Positions 32,211-40,568 of a stretch of 64,000 bases of DNA are shown here, piece after piece (positions within the stretch are counted from its first letter, which is position 1; the number at the start of each line of letters is the position of its first letter). Under the pieces are notes generated by a model. It did not search any database and was not told where the DNA came from. It saw nothing but the letters and a program-made list of their open reading frames with translations. The stretch is from NCBI GenBank assembly GCA_002439805.1, contig DJPQ01000085.1, forward strand, positions 12,881 to 76,880, read 5' to 3'. The translations under genes and the position numbers were made by a program. Source of the DNA: Bacteroidales bacterium UBA6408. GTDB lineage: Bacteria > Bacteroidota > Bacteroidia > Bacteroidales > UBA932.

Positions 32211-33785
32211 ACCCCAGTCGGAAGCGTTGAAAGTTGTTTTTGGCGCATTGGGGACATTCACGAAATATTTGAACCCAGTGAGGCTTTCGAGTTTCGAGAC
32301 GGACATCATGTCCTTTGCGCTCAGTTTGTAGTTCACTCCTTTCTCTTTCGCGTTTGTTTCATGACGTAGCACGTATGCGACGCACTGAAGTTCATTTGCA
32401 GAACACTGCGTCACGGATTTGCCTGTGTTGCCTTTCTTTGTGCGCAGCATCGCGTAGTAGAACATTGTTGGCATGCTCACATCTGAACGCCCTCCGAACT
32501 GAATCTTCTTTGGCGTGTTTGTCTTGCCGTATATGTCGGTGTACTTGTCGAAATAACAGCCGATTACAATGTAGAGACTGTCGCTGCATACCTTTGTGTC
32601 CACCCAGTCCTCCAGTGTGTTCCACGGTGCTCCTCCGGTGTTGAAGCCGTCGGAATCCTGCGGTGCAATGTTGGAGTAGTAGAATACCTGTTTGTTTGTT
32701 TCTGTAGAGGAGGTCCTTTCCTTTGACCCCAACATGTGCCCCTTGTTGCATCCGCCCCCGGTCTTTTTTGACGAATATTGGATGTTAGACGGGATATATG
32801 GATCCTTTCCGTATGCATCTGTTCTCTTCGCTTTGTCTATTGGGTGCAGGCTGTTGTGTCTGATTGCCGCTACCCAGACCGGACAATGATGACTTGCGCT
32901 GAAGCATACCGTGTAATTGCGTGCACGCTTTCCACTATGTGCATATTTTTCGTTTCCGTTACATAGGTGGTATGCGTAGTATAGGTCACTGTTTTTTTTA
33001 TCAATTCTGTAATTTCCAGTGACATTTGAACTTATCGCTGGCAGCTCGAACCAACCATAACCATCTGTATCTGTAGGCTTGGGGTCTGGATCCGGATTCG
33101 GGTTCGGATTCGGATTGGGGTCTGGATTTGGATCGGGGTTCGGATCGGGGTTCGGGTGGTTCTTGATGCCGGTGGCCTCGACGCGGCGGAAAAGAACCGC
33201 AGGCGTGCCGGTGGCGCTGACGGTGAAGGCTTCCTTTGATGAATCCCAGACAAGGGCGGTCGTCTCGTCGGCGCTCTTGGGGCTGATCTGCACATAGCCC
33301 GTGCCGCCTTCGGAGAGGAGGACATCCCAGAGGTAGGCATCGTCGGTGCTCTCCGTGTAGGAGCGTATGAACCCGCAGTTTCCGTCGTAGCCTATGTAGC
33401 CGACTCCCGCGACGTGCATGATGTAGGAATATTCATCGGCCTTTTTCAGCACCGTCTTGACATCGTCCGCCGAACTGCCCCAGAGAACACCGCCCGTGCG
33501 GATTTTCAGTGCCTTGCCGGCTTTGCCGTCTGAACCGTCGAGGGCGGCGAAGGGACCGACCGACTTCGTGTCGATGACGTGTGCCACGACATAGTCTCCG
33601 CTCCAGTCGTCGAGCAGCTCCGTGACGGGGACATAGTCGTCCTCAAGATATTCCTCCGTGCCGTCATTCCCCGGCATCTTGTCGCAGGATGTGAACGCGG
33701 CTCCGCCGAATGCGGCGACCGCAATGATGAGCAGAATTCTGCTCAAGAGGCTGAGCGTATTCTGACGCAAAAGATCATATTTCAT
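32205..33785 (-). CDS. DNA/RNA non-specific endonuclease lipoprotein
   Basis: 526 residues. A lipoprotein signal ends in FTSC (Cys at 34). An N-terminal domain of about 165 residues (GDYVVAHVIDTKSVGPFAALDG...) resembles the OB/BACON-like domains placed before secreted nucleases. A Pro-Asn/Asp-Pro linker is encoded by a minisatellite. The C-terminal nuclease domain has GGGCNKGHMLGSKERT in place of the usual DRGH (the catalytic His is kept) and YYSNIAPQ for the metal-binding Asn. It is likely surface- or periplasm-anchored and scavenges DNA/RNA or acts against competitors. The Asn-Lys for Asp-Arg change could alter activity. It overlaps alr by six bases tail to tail. Confidence 0.85.
   Translation of the reverse strand: MKYDLLRQNTLSLLSRILLIIAVAAFGGAAFTSCDKMPGNDGTEEYLEDDYVPVTELLDDWSGDYVVAHVIDTKSVGPFAALDGSDGKAGKALKIRTGGVLWGSSADDVKTVLKKADEYSYIMHVAGVGYIGYDGNCGFIRSYTESTDDAYLWDVLLSEGGTGYVQISPKSADETTALVWDSSKEAFTVSATGTPAVLFRRVEATGIKNHPNPDPNPDPNPDPNPNPNPNPDPDPKPTDTDGYGWFELPAISSNVTGNYRIDKKNSDLYYAYHLCNGNEKYAHSGKRARNYTVCFSASHHCPVWVAAIRHNSLHPIDKAKRTDAYGKDPYIPSNIQYSSKKTGGGCNKGHMLGSKERTSSTETNKQVFYYSNIAPQDSDGFNTGGAPWNTLEDWVDTKVCSDSLYIVIGCYFDKYTDIYGKTNTPKKIQFGGRSDVSMPTMFYYAMLRTKKGNTGKSVTQCSANELQCVAYVLRHETNAKEKGVNYKLSAKDMMSVSKLESLTGFKYFVNVPNAPKTTFNASDWGL
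33081..33157 (-). repeat. Minisatellite coding a Pro-Asn/Asp-Pro linker
   Basis: About eleven degenerate 6-base units (ACCCGA or AATCC types on the coding strand) encode PNPDPNPDPNP. They join the N-terminal and nuclease domains of the lipoprotein. Such tracts change length by slippage in steps of two residues without losing frame. Confidence 0.8.
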
Positions 33786-33889
33786 CTTATGTCTTGTTAT
33801 GTGTTATTGTGCAAAACAAGGAATGGCGAACTGCAATTCCACACATTCCTTGTTCCGAACGCCAAATTTACAACTTAAATCCCATTTTT

Positions 33890-33961
33890 CCAAAAGCAAC
33901 CTGATGGTTGTGAGGATTTTGGCAAAACGGGCAACGCCGCAGACCGCTTTTTATTCGCCCC
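33890..33961 (-). repeat. Truncated copy F of the stem-loop element (downstream of the ABC-F gene)
   Basis: On the minus strand the left outer arm (GGGGCGAATAAAAAG), the basal block GCGGTCTGCGGCGTTG, the inner stem CCAAAA/TTTTGG and the apical hairpin CAACC-ATCA-GGTTG are present. The right basal block (GCCTTGCATCCCATC) and right outer arm are gone. It starts 5 bases after the ABC-F stop and lies between the ABC-F gene and the nuclease lipoprotein gene. Confidence 0.75.
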
Positions 33962-33966
33962 GTCCT

Positions 33967-35847
33967 CTATTCGCTCCGTTCGTATAATTCCAACAACCGC
34001 ATTTCGACTTCGTCCGTGCGGGAAATTATGGCTCCGATGCGCTCGGAGGTCGCCTGAATCTCCCCGTATGGCATACTCGGAGCAGACAGCTTGGCTTCAA
34101 GGGTCGCCTTCTCGTCCGAGAGTGCCTGCAGTTCCTCCTCAAGAGCCTCCATCTCGCGCTGCTCTTTCCATGTCAGTTTCTTCTTCGCCGGGAAGGTCTG
34201 CCCGACCGAAGTTCCGCTGCCGGCCGCTGCCTTCCCCTGCGCCGGACCGCTTCCTGATGCTCCCGCCGTGTTCGTCCGCTCCTTCTCCCGCCGTTCGGCC
34301 TCCCGCTGCTTCGCCTTCTGCGCGGCCTCATAGTCCTTTATGTAGGCACGGTAGGAGCTGAAGTTGCCGATGAAGTCCTTCACGACGCCGTCGCCGCAGA
34401 AAACCAGCAGGTGCTCCACGAGGCGGTCGAGGAAATGGCGGTCGTGGGAGACGATGATCAGGCTGCCCTGATACTCGGCGAGGTATTCCTCAAGGATGTT
34501 CAGCGTCATGATGTCGAGGTCGTTGGTCGGCTCGTCGAGAATCAGCAGGTTCGGCTGCCGCATCAGAATCGTCAGCAGGTAGAGCCTGCGCCGCTCGCCG
34601 CCGCTGAGCTTGGACACCTTGTTGTTCAGCATATCGTGCGGGAACAGGAAGCGGTTCAGCAGGGCTGTGTCGTTCACTGTCTCAAGGACGGTCTGGTCTT
34701 CGTCAAAGCTCATCCCGCCCTGACGGTAGTAGCCGATTTTCAGCGATTCGCCGCGCTCTATCGTGCCGGTGTAGCCCTGAAGCTCGCCGGTCAGAAGGTC
34801 TATGAACGTGCTCTTGCCCACGCCGTTGCGCCCGACGATGCCGATGCGGTCGCAGCGCTGGAACTTGTAGCTGAAATGGTCGAGGTAGCAGTCCGCGCCA
34901 TAGTAGAAGCTTACATCCTTGCAGTCTATGACTTTGGTTCCCAGTCTGTTGGCAAGTTTCGCGTCTGAGGAGAACCCCTTGCCGCTCATTCCGGCGGAAA
35001 CCGCCGACATATCCACGGATTTTGTGGAACGCACCTCCTCCGCCCTGTCCTTCAGCTCGTGGAAGGCGTCAATCCTGTATTTCGCCTTGCCGCTCCGGGC
35101 GCAGGGAGTGCTCCGCATCCACTCAAGCTCGCGGCGCAGGATGTTGCGCACCTTGTCCGTCTGGGCGTTCCAGTTGGAGATGCGCTCGTCGCGCTTTTCG
35201 AGGTAGTTCTGATAGTCTCCCCGGTAGGTATAGACCGCCCCGTGGTCCATCTCCATGACGATGTTGCAGACGCTGTCAAGGAAGTAGCGGTCGTGCGTGA
35301 CCATCAGGAGAGTGCAGCGTGAGCGCTTGAGATAGGCCTCGAGGTATTCAATGGCGTCGATGTCGAGGTGGTTGGTAGGCTCGTCCATTATGAAGAAGTC
35401 CGCCTCTGAGGCGAGCATCTGCGTGAGCGCGACCCTCTTCACCCCTCCGCCGGACAGTTCCTTCATCGGCTGTCCGAAGTCGGTGAGCCCGAAATCGGTG
35501 AGCAGCCTTTTCACGCGAAGCTCATACTCCCACAGATGTTCCTCGTCGAGCTGCCGGGTGAACTCCGTGCTGCTGTCCATAATCTGGCGGAACAGCCCCT
35601 TCTCCGGGTCGAACTCATATTCCTGTTCGAGAAATGCTATGCGTATGTCCTTGAGAAACAGAATCTTTCCGCCCGAATCGCTCTTGTCCTTCCCGGCAAG
35701 AATCCGCATAAGCGAAGTCTTTCCCGTCCCATTCGGCGCAATCAGCGCAATCTTGTCCCCCTCGTTAATGTTGAATCCGATGTGCTCGAAAAGAACCTTC
35801 GGCCCATACGATTTCGATATGTTCTCAATCTGAAGATAACTTGCCAT
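33967..35847 (-). CDS. ABC-F ATPase (Uup-like)
   Basis: 626 residues with two ABC ATPase domains and no membrane segments. Walker A motifs are ALIAPNGTGKTSLM and GIVGRNGVGKSTFI. Signatures are KELSGGGVKRVAL and SKLSGGERRRLYL. Walker B motifs end in DEPTNHLD and DEPTNDLD. The interdomain linker holds the long P-site-tRNA-interaction helices. The C-terminal 90 residues form a coiled coil (LTWKEQREMEALEEELQALS...) as in Uup. ABC-F proteins act on the ribosome, in translation or antibiotic protection. The Ala/Gly/Ser-rich stretch before the coiled coil is a flexible linker. It is followed by the truncated element copy F. Confidence 0.9.
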   Translation of the reverse strand: MASYLQIENISKSYGPKVLFEHIGFNINEGDKIALIAPNGTGKTSLMRILAGKDKSDSGGKILFLKDIRIAFLEQEYEFDPEKGLFRQIMDSSTEFTRQLDEEHLWEYELRVKRLLTDFGLTDFGQPMKELSGGGVKRVALTQMLASEADFFIMDEPTNHLDIDAIEYLEAYLKRSRCTLLMVTHDRYFLDSVCNIVMEMDHGAVYTYRGDYQNYLEKRDERISNWNAQTDKVRNILRRELEWMRSTPCARSGKAKYRIDAFHELKDRAEEVRSTKSVDMSAVSAGMSGKGFSSDAKLANRLGTKVIDCKDVSFYYGADCYLDHFSYKFQRCDRIGIVGRNGVGKSTFIDLLTGELQGYTGTIERGESLKIGYYRQGGMSFDEDQTVLETVNDTALLNRFLFPHDMLNNKVSKLSGGERRRLYLLTILMRQPNLLILDEPTNDLDIMTLNILEEYLAEYQGSLIIVSHDRHFLDRLVEHLLVFCGDGVVKDFIGNFSSYRAYIKDYEAAQKAKQREAERREKERTNTAGASGSGPAQGKAAAGSGTSVGQTFPAKKKLTWKEQREMEALEEELQALSDEKATLEAKLSAPSMPYGEIQATSERIGAIISRTDEVEMRLLELYERSE

Positions 35848-35917
35848 ATATTCCTTGCTTTCATATATTTACGAGAATATGTATCCGCCTTTTACCGGAT
35901 TGTATTCCCAGTGTTTG

Positions 35918-38431
35918 TCATATTTCCTTGAACGGGATTCCGAAGTCCGCGTCATTCGCCTTCTTGTATTCGGCGCAGAAGGCCGCATACACGACCAGCG
36001 CCTCCTCGGTGCGTTTTTGCCGCCGCATGGCTCTGATTACCGTCCGCAGGGCATTCTCGTCGGTAGGGTCGATGACCGCAATCATCTCGCCGATTTCGCA
36101 CACGGCCTCATAGTCCTTTGCCCTGAAACGCGCGTCAAGCTCCTCCTGAAGCAGCGGAAGCACGATGTTCTCCGCCTTTTCCTTGAAGTCGTCGAAGATC
36201 TCGTCGCCTATGGACTTGAGGAACTTTCCGCCGGAGATGATGCCGAGAATACGGTTTTTGTCGAGTTCCTTTTCCTTCAGCGCGGAGTTGAGCTCGAACC
36301 AGTCGCATGAGCAAGGGGGAGCGAGCTCGAGGTAGTAGCGTCCGTCGCGGTAGGCCACCGAGGCTCCTTCGAGCCGTGAAAGCGAGCGCCGGAGGTTGTT
36401 GAGGGCGACGCCTCTGGAGTTCTTGACCTTGTCCTCCTCCTTGTCCGGCCAGAGTATGCTGCTGAGGCGGCGGGTGGAGATGCCGTTGTCCCCGCGCTTG
36501 ATGAGCAGGCAGAGTATGAGTATCTGCTGCGCCGTGAACAGGGTCGTGATGTCCTTGCCCTCGTGGTCCATGACCGTGAAGTCGCCGAAGATGCTGATGC
36601 TGTCCGGCTTCTGGCTGTGGCGGAACATTTTTCTGCTGCCTGCCACGCCGTAGTTCCGTCCGAACTCCTCCGCCCGCCTTTCCCGTGCGCGTAAAAGTGC
36701 GGCGACCCCGCACAGAGCGGCGGCTGCACCCAATGCACACAGAACGACCGCCCACCATGGCAGCCCTCCGCCGCTTTCCCCGTCGAGCGGAGCCTCCGCC
36801 GCAGTGAGCGGCGGGTAGGCGAGCGAGTAAATCTTGAGGGTGGACTTGATGTCGTCCTCGAACTCCTGGACGGTGGCGAAGAAGCAGCCCAGCTCGCGGT
36901 CGAGCCACAGGTTGGCGTTCGTCCGCATCTTGTCCGAAATGATGGGGATGCTGTCGCCGAGAATCTCGCGGCTTCCGTCGGCGATGGAGAAGCGGTAGAG
37001 GTAAAGTTCCGATTTCCCGACATATTCGGGGTAGCACAGGGTGTAGAACCGGTCGCCGTCGGTGCAGAGGTTCCGTACCGGCACCTTGTCCGCCTCGTCC
37101 CAGTCGAGCCTCCAGAGCAGAGTGCAGTTGCCCGTGCGCGGCTCCACGCGGTGAAGGTCGTAGAAATAGCGCCGTCCGACGACCTGCTCCCCGCATTCGT
37201 TGCCCATTCCGCCATATACATATATATACTTGTCGTCGCAGCCGGTGGAGGTGAAGTAGCGGGGATATATGACGTCGCCGCCGTGTTCCTTCCAGACCTC
37301 GTTCCATGTCCCCGACTTTTCGTCGAACTCGTAGAAACTGCCGTTGTAGAGCATGTTCCCGAATCCTCCGAGTATGGTGTAGCGGCCGGACACGGGGTTG
37401 AAGAAGCATCCGTGGTGGTGCAGCGGCATTCCGAGCCGCTGTGTGCCGAGTGTTTTCCACTCGCCGGAGTCGAGGTCGAACTCGGCCGCCGACGGGCTGT
37501 CCTGCGGCACCTCGTCGTTGTAAACCTCGTAGCAGATGACGCGCCTTCCGTCGGGAGTGACGAAGTTGTTGCCGAGCTTCATCTCGACCGGGCAGGGACT
37601 GCGGAAACGGAAGCTGTAGCTGCGGTCGCCCATCAGGTCCATCACCGTCATCTCGTCCTTGGTGAAGTAGAGAAACTCCTTTCTGAAGCTGTTGTAGGCG
37701 GCTCCGGCTATGCCGCTGTAGCTGAACGAACCTATCTCCTTCCAGCGCAGGGCGTCGTTTATGAGCCATTCGGGATTCTGTACGCTGCCCCTGAGCCTGT
37801 GGCGGGAATCCGGCACGCTGTTCCCCGTGCGCTGGTTGAGCGGGAAGAAGAACTCCCTGCCCGAGCCGCTCACGCGCAGTTCCCTTATCGCGAAGGCCGG
37901 AACGTCGATGATGTGGTCGCTCCTGCCGAACTCAAGTCCTGCACGAAGGCGGTCGGGAAGCCCCTCTGAATGAGCCGAGAAGGATTCCCCGGCGATGTCG
38001 AGCCGCACAGAGTCCTTAAGGAGGTCGAAGTCGAGCGCGACCCTGTGCCAGTGCAGGGGCTTCAGACGCTCGTGGGGGAGGGCAGCCTTGATGAGGCTGT
38101 GCCGTCCCTCCTCGTTCAGGCGCACGACTATGCTGTCGCCCCTGCTGTCGTAGGACAGGTTCCAGATGCGGCGGGAGTCGCTGCGGTCCTTGAGGCGGAA
38201 GAAATAGCCGAACTCGGCGGCAGGTCTCGTGTAGAGGCCGAATTCCATGCGGAACTCCCCGTTGAAGACCTCCGGCCGGTCGCCGAAGACATTGTAGGAT
38301 GTGCGCTGGTCTATCCGTGCCTCCATTCCGTGAAATCCGAGACCTTGTGCGGGGCATTCGACGGCTCCGCAGAACAGCAGCGCGACTGTTGCGGCAGCGG
38401 ACAGGAAGTGGGGAGCGGTTTTAATCTTCAT
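35918..38431 (-). CDS. Membrane-spanning regulator: LamG/kelch-like sensor with cytosolic SARP-type DNA-binding domain
   Basis: 837 residues. A signal peptide (1-29) is followed by a LamG/concanavalin-like region (about 30-210) and a kelch-like beta-propeller (about 230-545). The propeller is clear in YTILGGFGNMLYNGSFYEFD and KYIYVYGGMGNECGEQ. A transmembrane helix lies at about 557-582 (LPWWAVVLCALGAAAALCGV), then Arg-rich cytosolic residues. A winged-helix OmpR/SARP-type domain spans about 613-700 (LFTAQQILILCLLIKRGDNG; NSRGVALNNLRRSLSRLEG). The last 130 residues are helical and resemble a bacterial transcriptional activator (TPR-like) domain. It is divergent from the mannan utilisation genes, so it probably senses glycan in the periplasm and drives that locus, in place of the usual hybrid two-component or sigma/anti-sigma regulator. 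The regulatory role is inferred. Confidence 0.75.
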   Translation of the reverse strand: MKIKTAPHFLSAAATVALLFCGAVECPAQGLGFHGMEARIDQRTSYNVFGDRPEVFNGEFRMEFGLYTRPAAEFGYFFRLKDRSDSRRIWNLSYDSRGDSIVVRLNEEGRHSLIKAALPHERLKPLHWHRVALDFDLLKDSVRLDIAGESFSAHSEGLPDRLRAGLEFGRSDHIIDVPAFAIRELRVSGSGREFFFPLNQRTGNSVPDSRHRLRGSVQNPEWLINDALRWKEIGSFSYSGIAGAAYNSFRKEFLYFTKDEMTVMDLMGDRSYSFRFRSPCPVEMKLGNNFVTPDGRRVICYEVYNDEVPQDSPSAAEFDLDSGEWKTLGTQRLGMPLHHHGCFFNPVSGRYTILGGFGNMLYNGSFYEFDEKSGTWNEVWKEHGGDVIYPRYFTSTGCDDKYIYVYGGMGNECGEQVVGRRYFYDLHRVEPRTGNCTLLWRLDWDEADKVPVRNLCTDGDRFYTLCYPEYVGKSELYLYRFSIADGSREILGDSIPIISDKMRTNANLWLDRELGCFFATVQEFEDDIKSTLKIYSLAYPPLTAAEAPLDGESGGGLPWWAVVLCALGAAAALCGVAALLRARERRAEEFGRNYGVAGSRKMFRHSQKPDSISIFGDFTVMDHEGKDITTLFTAQQILILCLLIKRGDNGISTRRLSSILWPDKEEDKVKNSRGVALNNLRRSLSRLEGASVAYRDGRYYLELAPPCSCDWFELNSALKEKELDKNRILGIISGGKFLKSIGDEIFDDFKEKAENIVLPLLQEELDARFRAKDYEAVCEIGEMIAVIDPTDENALRTVIRAMRRQKRTEEALVVYAAFCAEYKKANDADFGIPFKEI

Positions 38432-38590
38432 TTAATCTGAATCTTTGCGTAAAGGTAGAAATTAAATGCTTTATACAATAATTTTTTTAGTGGGATTATC
38501 GTAAATTTTTTCGGATTTAATCTTTCATTAACCTATTATTTAATCTTACTCTCCTTACTTTGTGCCCACTAATCATTAAATCTATTAGAA

Positions 38591-40444
38591 ATGAAAATCA
38601 CTAAAATTTTATCCATGGCGGCCATGACCCTCGCACTCTTGGGGGGGGCAATAATGGCTGACTCCTGCAAGAAGGACAACAATCAGCCGGCGGAGGTCGA
38701 GAAGGGCATTGTAGCCGGCATTGTCACCAACAATCTCGGCACACCTATCATAGATGTGGAGGTTTCCATAAAGGACACCGAGCTCAAGGCAACTACGGCA
38801 GTTGACGGCTCCTACACCATCGAAAACGTTCCGATGAAAAAGCAGACGGTACTTTTTGTCAAGGAAGGCTATGCCGAGGGTTCCTCTTCCATCACGGCCT
38901 CCTCTTTCAAGGAAGGCAAGGCCACGGTCGATATGGTGATGGACATCGCGAGCGCGAAGATTACGGGAAAGTGCATCGACGCGAAGAACAACAACGCCGG
39001 AATGCCGGGAGTGACCGTGAAGCTCAACGGCGCGAAGGAGACTCAGACCGACGCTGACGGTGTCTATGTGTTTGAGGGTCTTACGATTGATGACTACAAC
39101 CTCGTGTTCTCGGCTCCGGGATGCGTCGATGTCGTTCGCAGCGTGAGCAAGGATCAGTTCGAGGGCGATTTCGTGGTTACTCTCGCGGATGTCCGCATGG
39201 GCGCGAAGGAGATTCTTCCGGGCGCTACCGCAGAGGACCTGAAAAAGGTGGATGTATGGCATTACAACGAGTACCGTGGCGGAAAGAACGGCGATAACTA
39301 TCCTCATTTCGACTGGTCAACCGACTATATGGCAACATTCACGAGCTGGTACGGCTGGCACGAGGAGCAGAACGAGGGAACTACGCTTCAGATTCGTAAC
39401 AGCGAGGAGGAGGGGCATTGGAGCAACCCGGCAGACCATGAGAACTTCGACTCCTATCTTGCCGGACGCAAGAAGATCACCGAGGACAACTGCATACTGG
39501 CCATCAGGATGCGTACCCATGCTTCTTCAGAGGACGCTCCTTGCCATTGGGGCGTGATGGTGATTGACATCAACGCTGCGGATCCTGTGGCTGAGCTTGT
39601 CGGCGAACAGCAGACTTCGTGGAACGAAAGCTACAGCAACCCTGACCCGACATTCGACCTCTCGAAGTACATCGGCAAGGAAGTCGTGATTGCAATCGGA
39701 ACCTATCGCTGGGAGACCGGAGACTATTGGAAGCAGCTCGTGCTTCGCCGCCTTGCGTTTGCCAAGGAAGCTCCGGATGACTGGAACTACCTTCCGGGCG
39801 AGGCCGTTCCGGGGCTTGACGCCGGCTACAAGATGACAATGGAGATGGTTCGCTCGACCATGCCTGTGACCGAACTCAGTGAGTTCACGGGACTTCCGCA
39901 GGACGGATGGCATCTTGAAGAGGACAGCCCGGCGAAATATCGTGACGCTTACGCAGTTTATAGAACTGTCGGGCATTTCGCTGCATGGTGGTCATGTATG
40001 CCTGTCCAGAAGGACAATGAGCCACAGGCAAGCGAGGGCTTTGTCATGAAGACAAATGGTGGCGGAACACCTGTCAGCACTACTGCCCCTCAGTCATATT
40101 TCTATGCAAAGTTCGCGATAGCCGCAGGTCATAACAACCTCACGCTTAAGGCTCGTACATTCAGCTCTACGAATGCTACGTTCTTCAAGCTTACCGCAAT
40201 TACCGAGGACGGCACCGTGAAGCACATCATTCCGAAGGCTTCTGTTGGCGAGGAGGCCTCTGACGGGTGCTGGAAGTTCTGCCATGAGGACGGCGAAGCC
40301 AGCAATCCGGACGCTTACGCTACCTTCAGCTACGACCTCTCCGAGTTCAACGGGAAGAACGTGGTTCTTGCTCTCGCAGTCTTCAAGGGCGAGGACAACG
40401 GTGACGAGAACAAGCTGAGCATCTACAGCATCTCATTGAAATAA
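38591..40444 (+). CDS. Lipoprotein with carboxypeptidase-regulatory-like domains (putative glycan-binding)
   Basis: 617 residues. The signal peptide ends at MADSCKK (lipobox-like Cys near 26). Two CarboxypepD_reg-like Ig domains follow (about 40-120, GIVAGIVTNNLGTPIIDVEV; and about 123-200, GKCIDAKNNNAGMPGVTVKL). Two jelly-roll-like segments end similarly (YIGKEVVIAIGTYRWE; FNGKNVVLALAVFKGE), suggesting a duplicated galactose-binding-type domain. It is the first gene of the mannan locus, divergent from the regulator and ended by a strong terminator, so it can be expressed separately from GH76-SusCD. A surface glycan-binding role is inferred; no catalytic motif was seen. Confidence 0.6.
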   Translation: MKITKILSMAAMTLALLGGAIMADSCKKDNNQPAEVEKGIVAGIVTNNLGTPIIDVEVSIKDTELKATTAVDGSYTIENVPMKKQTVLFVKEGYAEGSSSITASSFKEGKATVDMVMDIASAKITGKCIDAKNNNAGMPGVTVKLNGAKETQTDADGVYVFEGLTIDDYNLVFSAPGCVDVVRSVSKDQFEGDFVVTLADVRMGAKEILPGATAEDLKKVDVWHYNEYRGGKNGDNYPHFDWSTDYMATFTSWYGWHEEQNEGTTLQIRNSEEEGHWSNPADHENFDSYLAGRKKITEDNCILAIRMRTHASSEDAPCHWGVMVIDINAADPVAELVGEQQTSWNESYSNPDPTFDLSKYIGKEVVIAIGTYRWETGDYWKQLVLRRLAFAKEAPDDWNYLPGEAVPGLDAGYKMTMEMVRSTMPVTELSEFTGLPQDGWHLEEDSPAKYRDAYAVYRTVGHFAAWWSCMPVQKDNEPQASEGFVMKTNGGGTPVSTTAPQSYFYAKFAIAAGHNNLTLKARTFSSTNATFFKLTAITEDGTVKHIIPKASVGEEASDGCWKFCHEDGEASNPDAYATFSYDLSEFNGKNVVLALAVFKGEDNGDENKLSIYSISLK

Positions 40445-40457
40445 CGAACATTCTGAC

Positions 40458-40505
40458 GGCATGGACGGTACACCTGCAAAGGTGGCGCTGTCCATGCCTT
40501 TCTTC
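40458..40505 (+). terminator. Rho-independent terminator after the first mannan-locus lipoprotein
   Basis: GGCATGGAC (40458-40466) pairs perfectly with GTCCATGCC (40490-40498). An inner CACC-TGCAAA-GGTG pairing adds to the stem, and TTTCTTCT follows. Confidence 0.8.
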
Positions 40506-40568
40506 TATTATATAATAGGTAGGGAAACAACACCATCGTACAGACATCATCTTCATAGAATTTAGAAT

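Noticed and set aside
36135..37769. 544-codon minus-strand frame inside the kelch regulator gene
   Set aside because: Arg/His-rich out-of-frame shadow of the regulator, which shows clear signal peptide, propeller, helix and winged-helix features.
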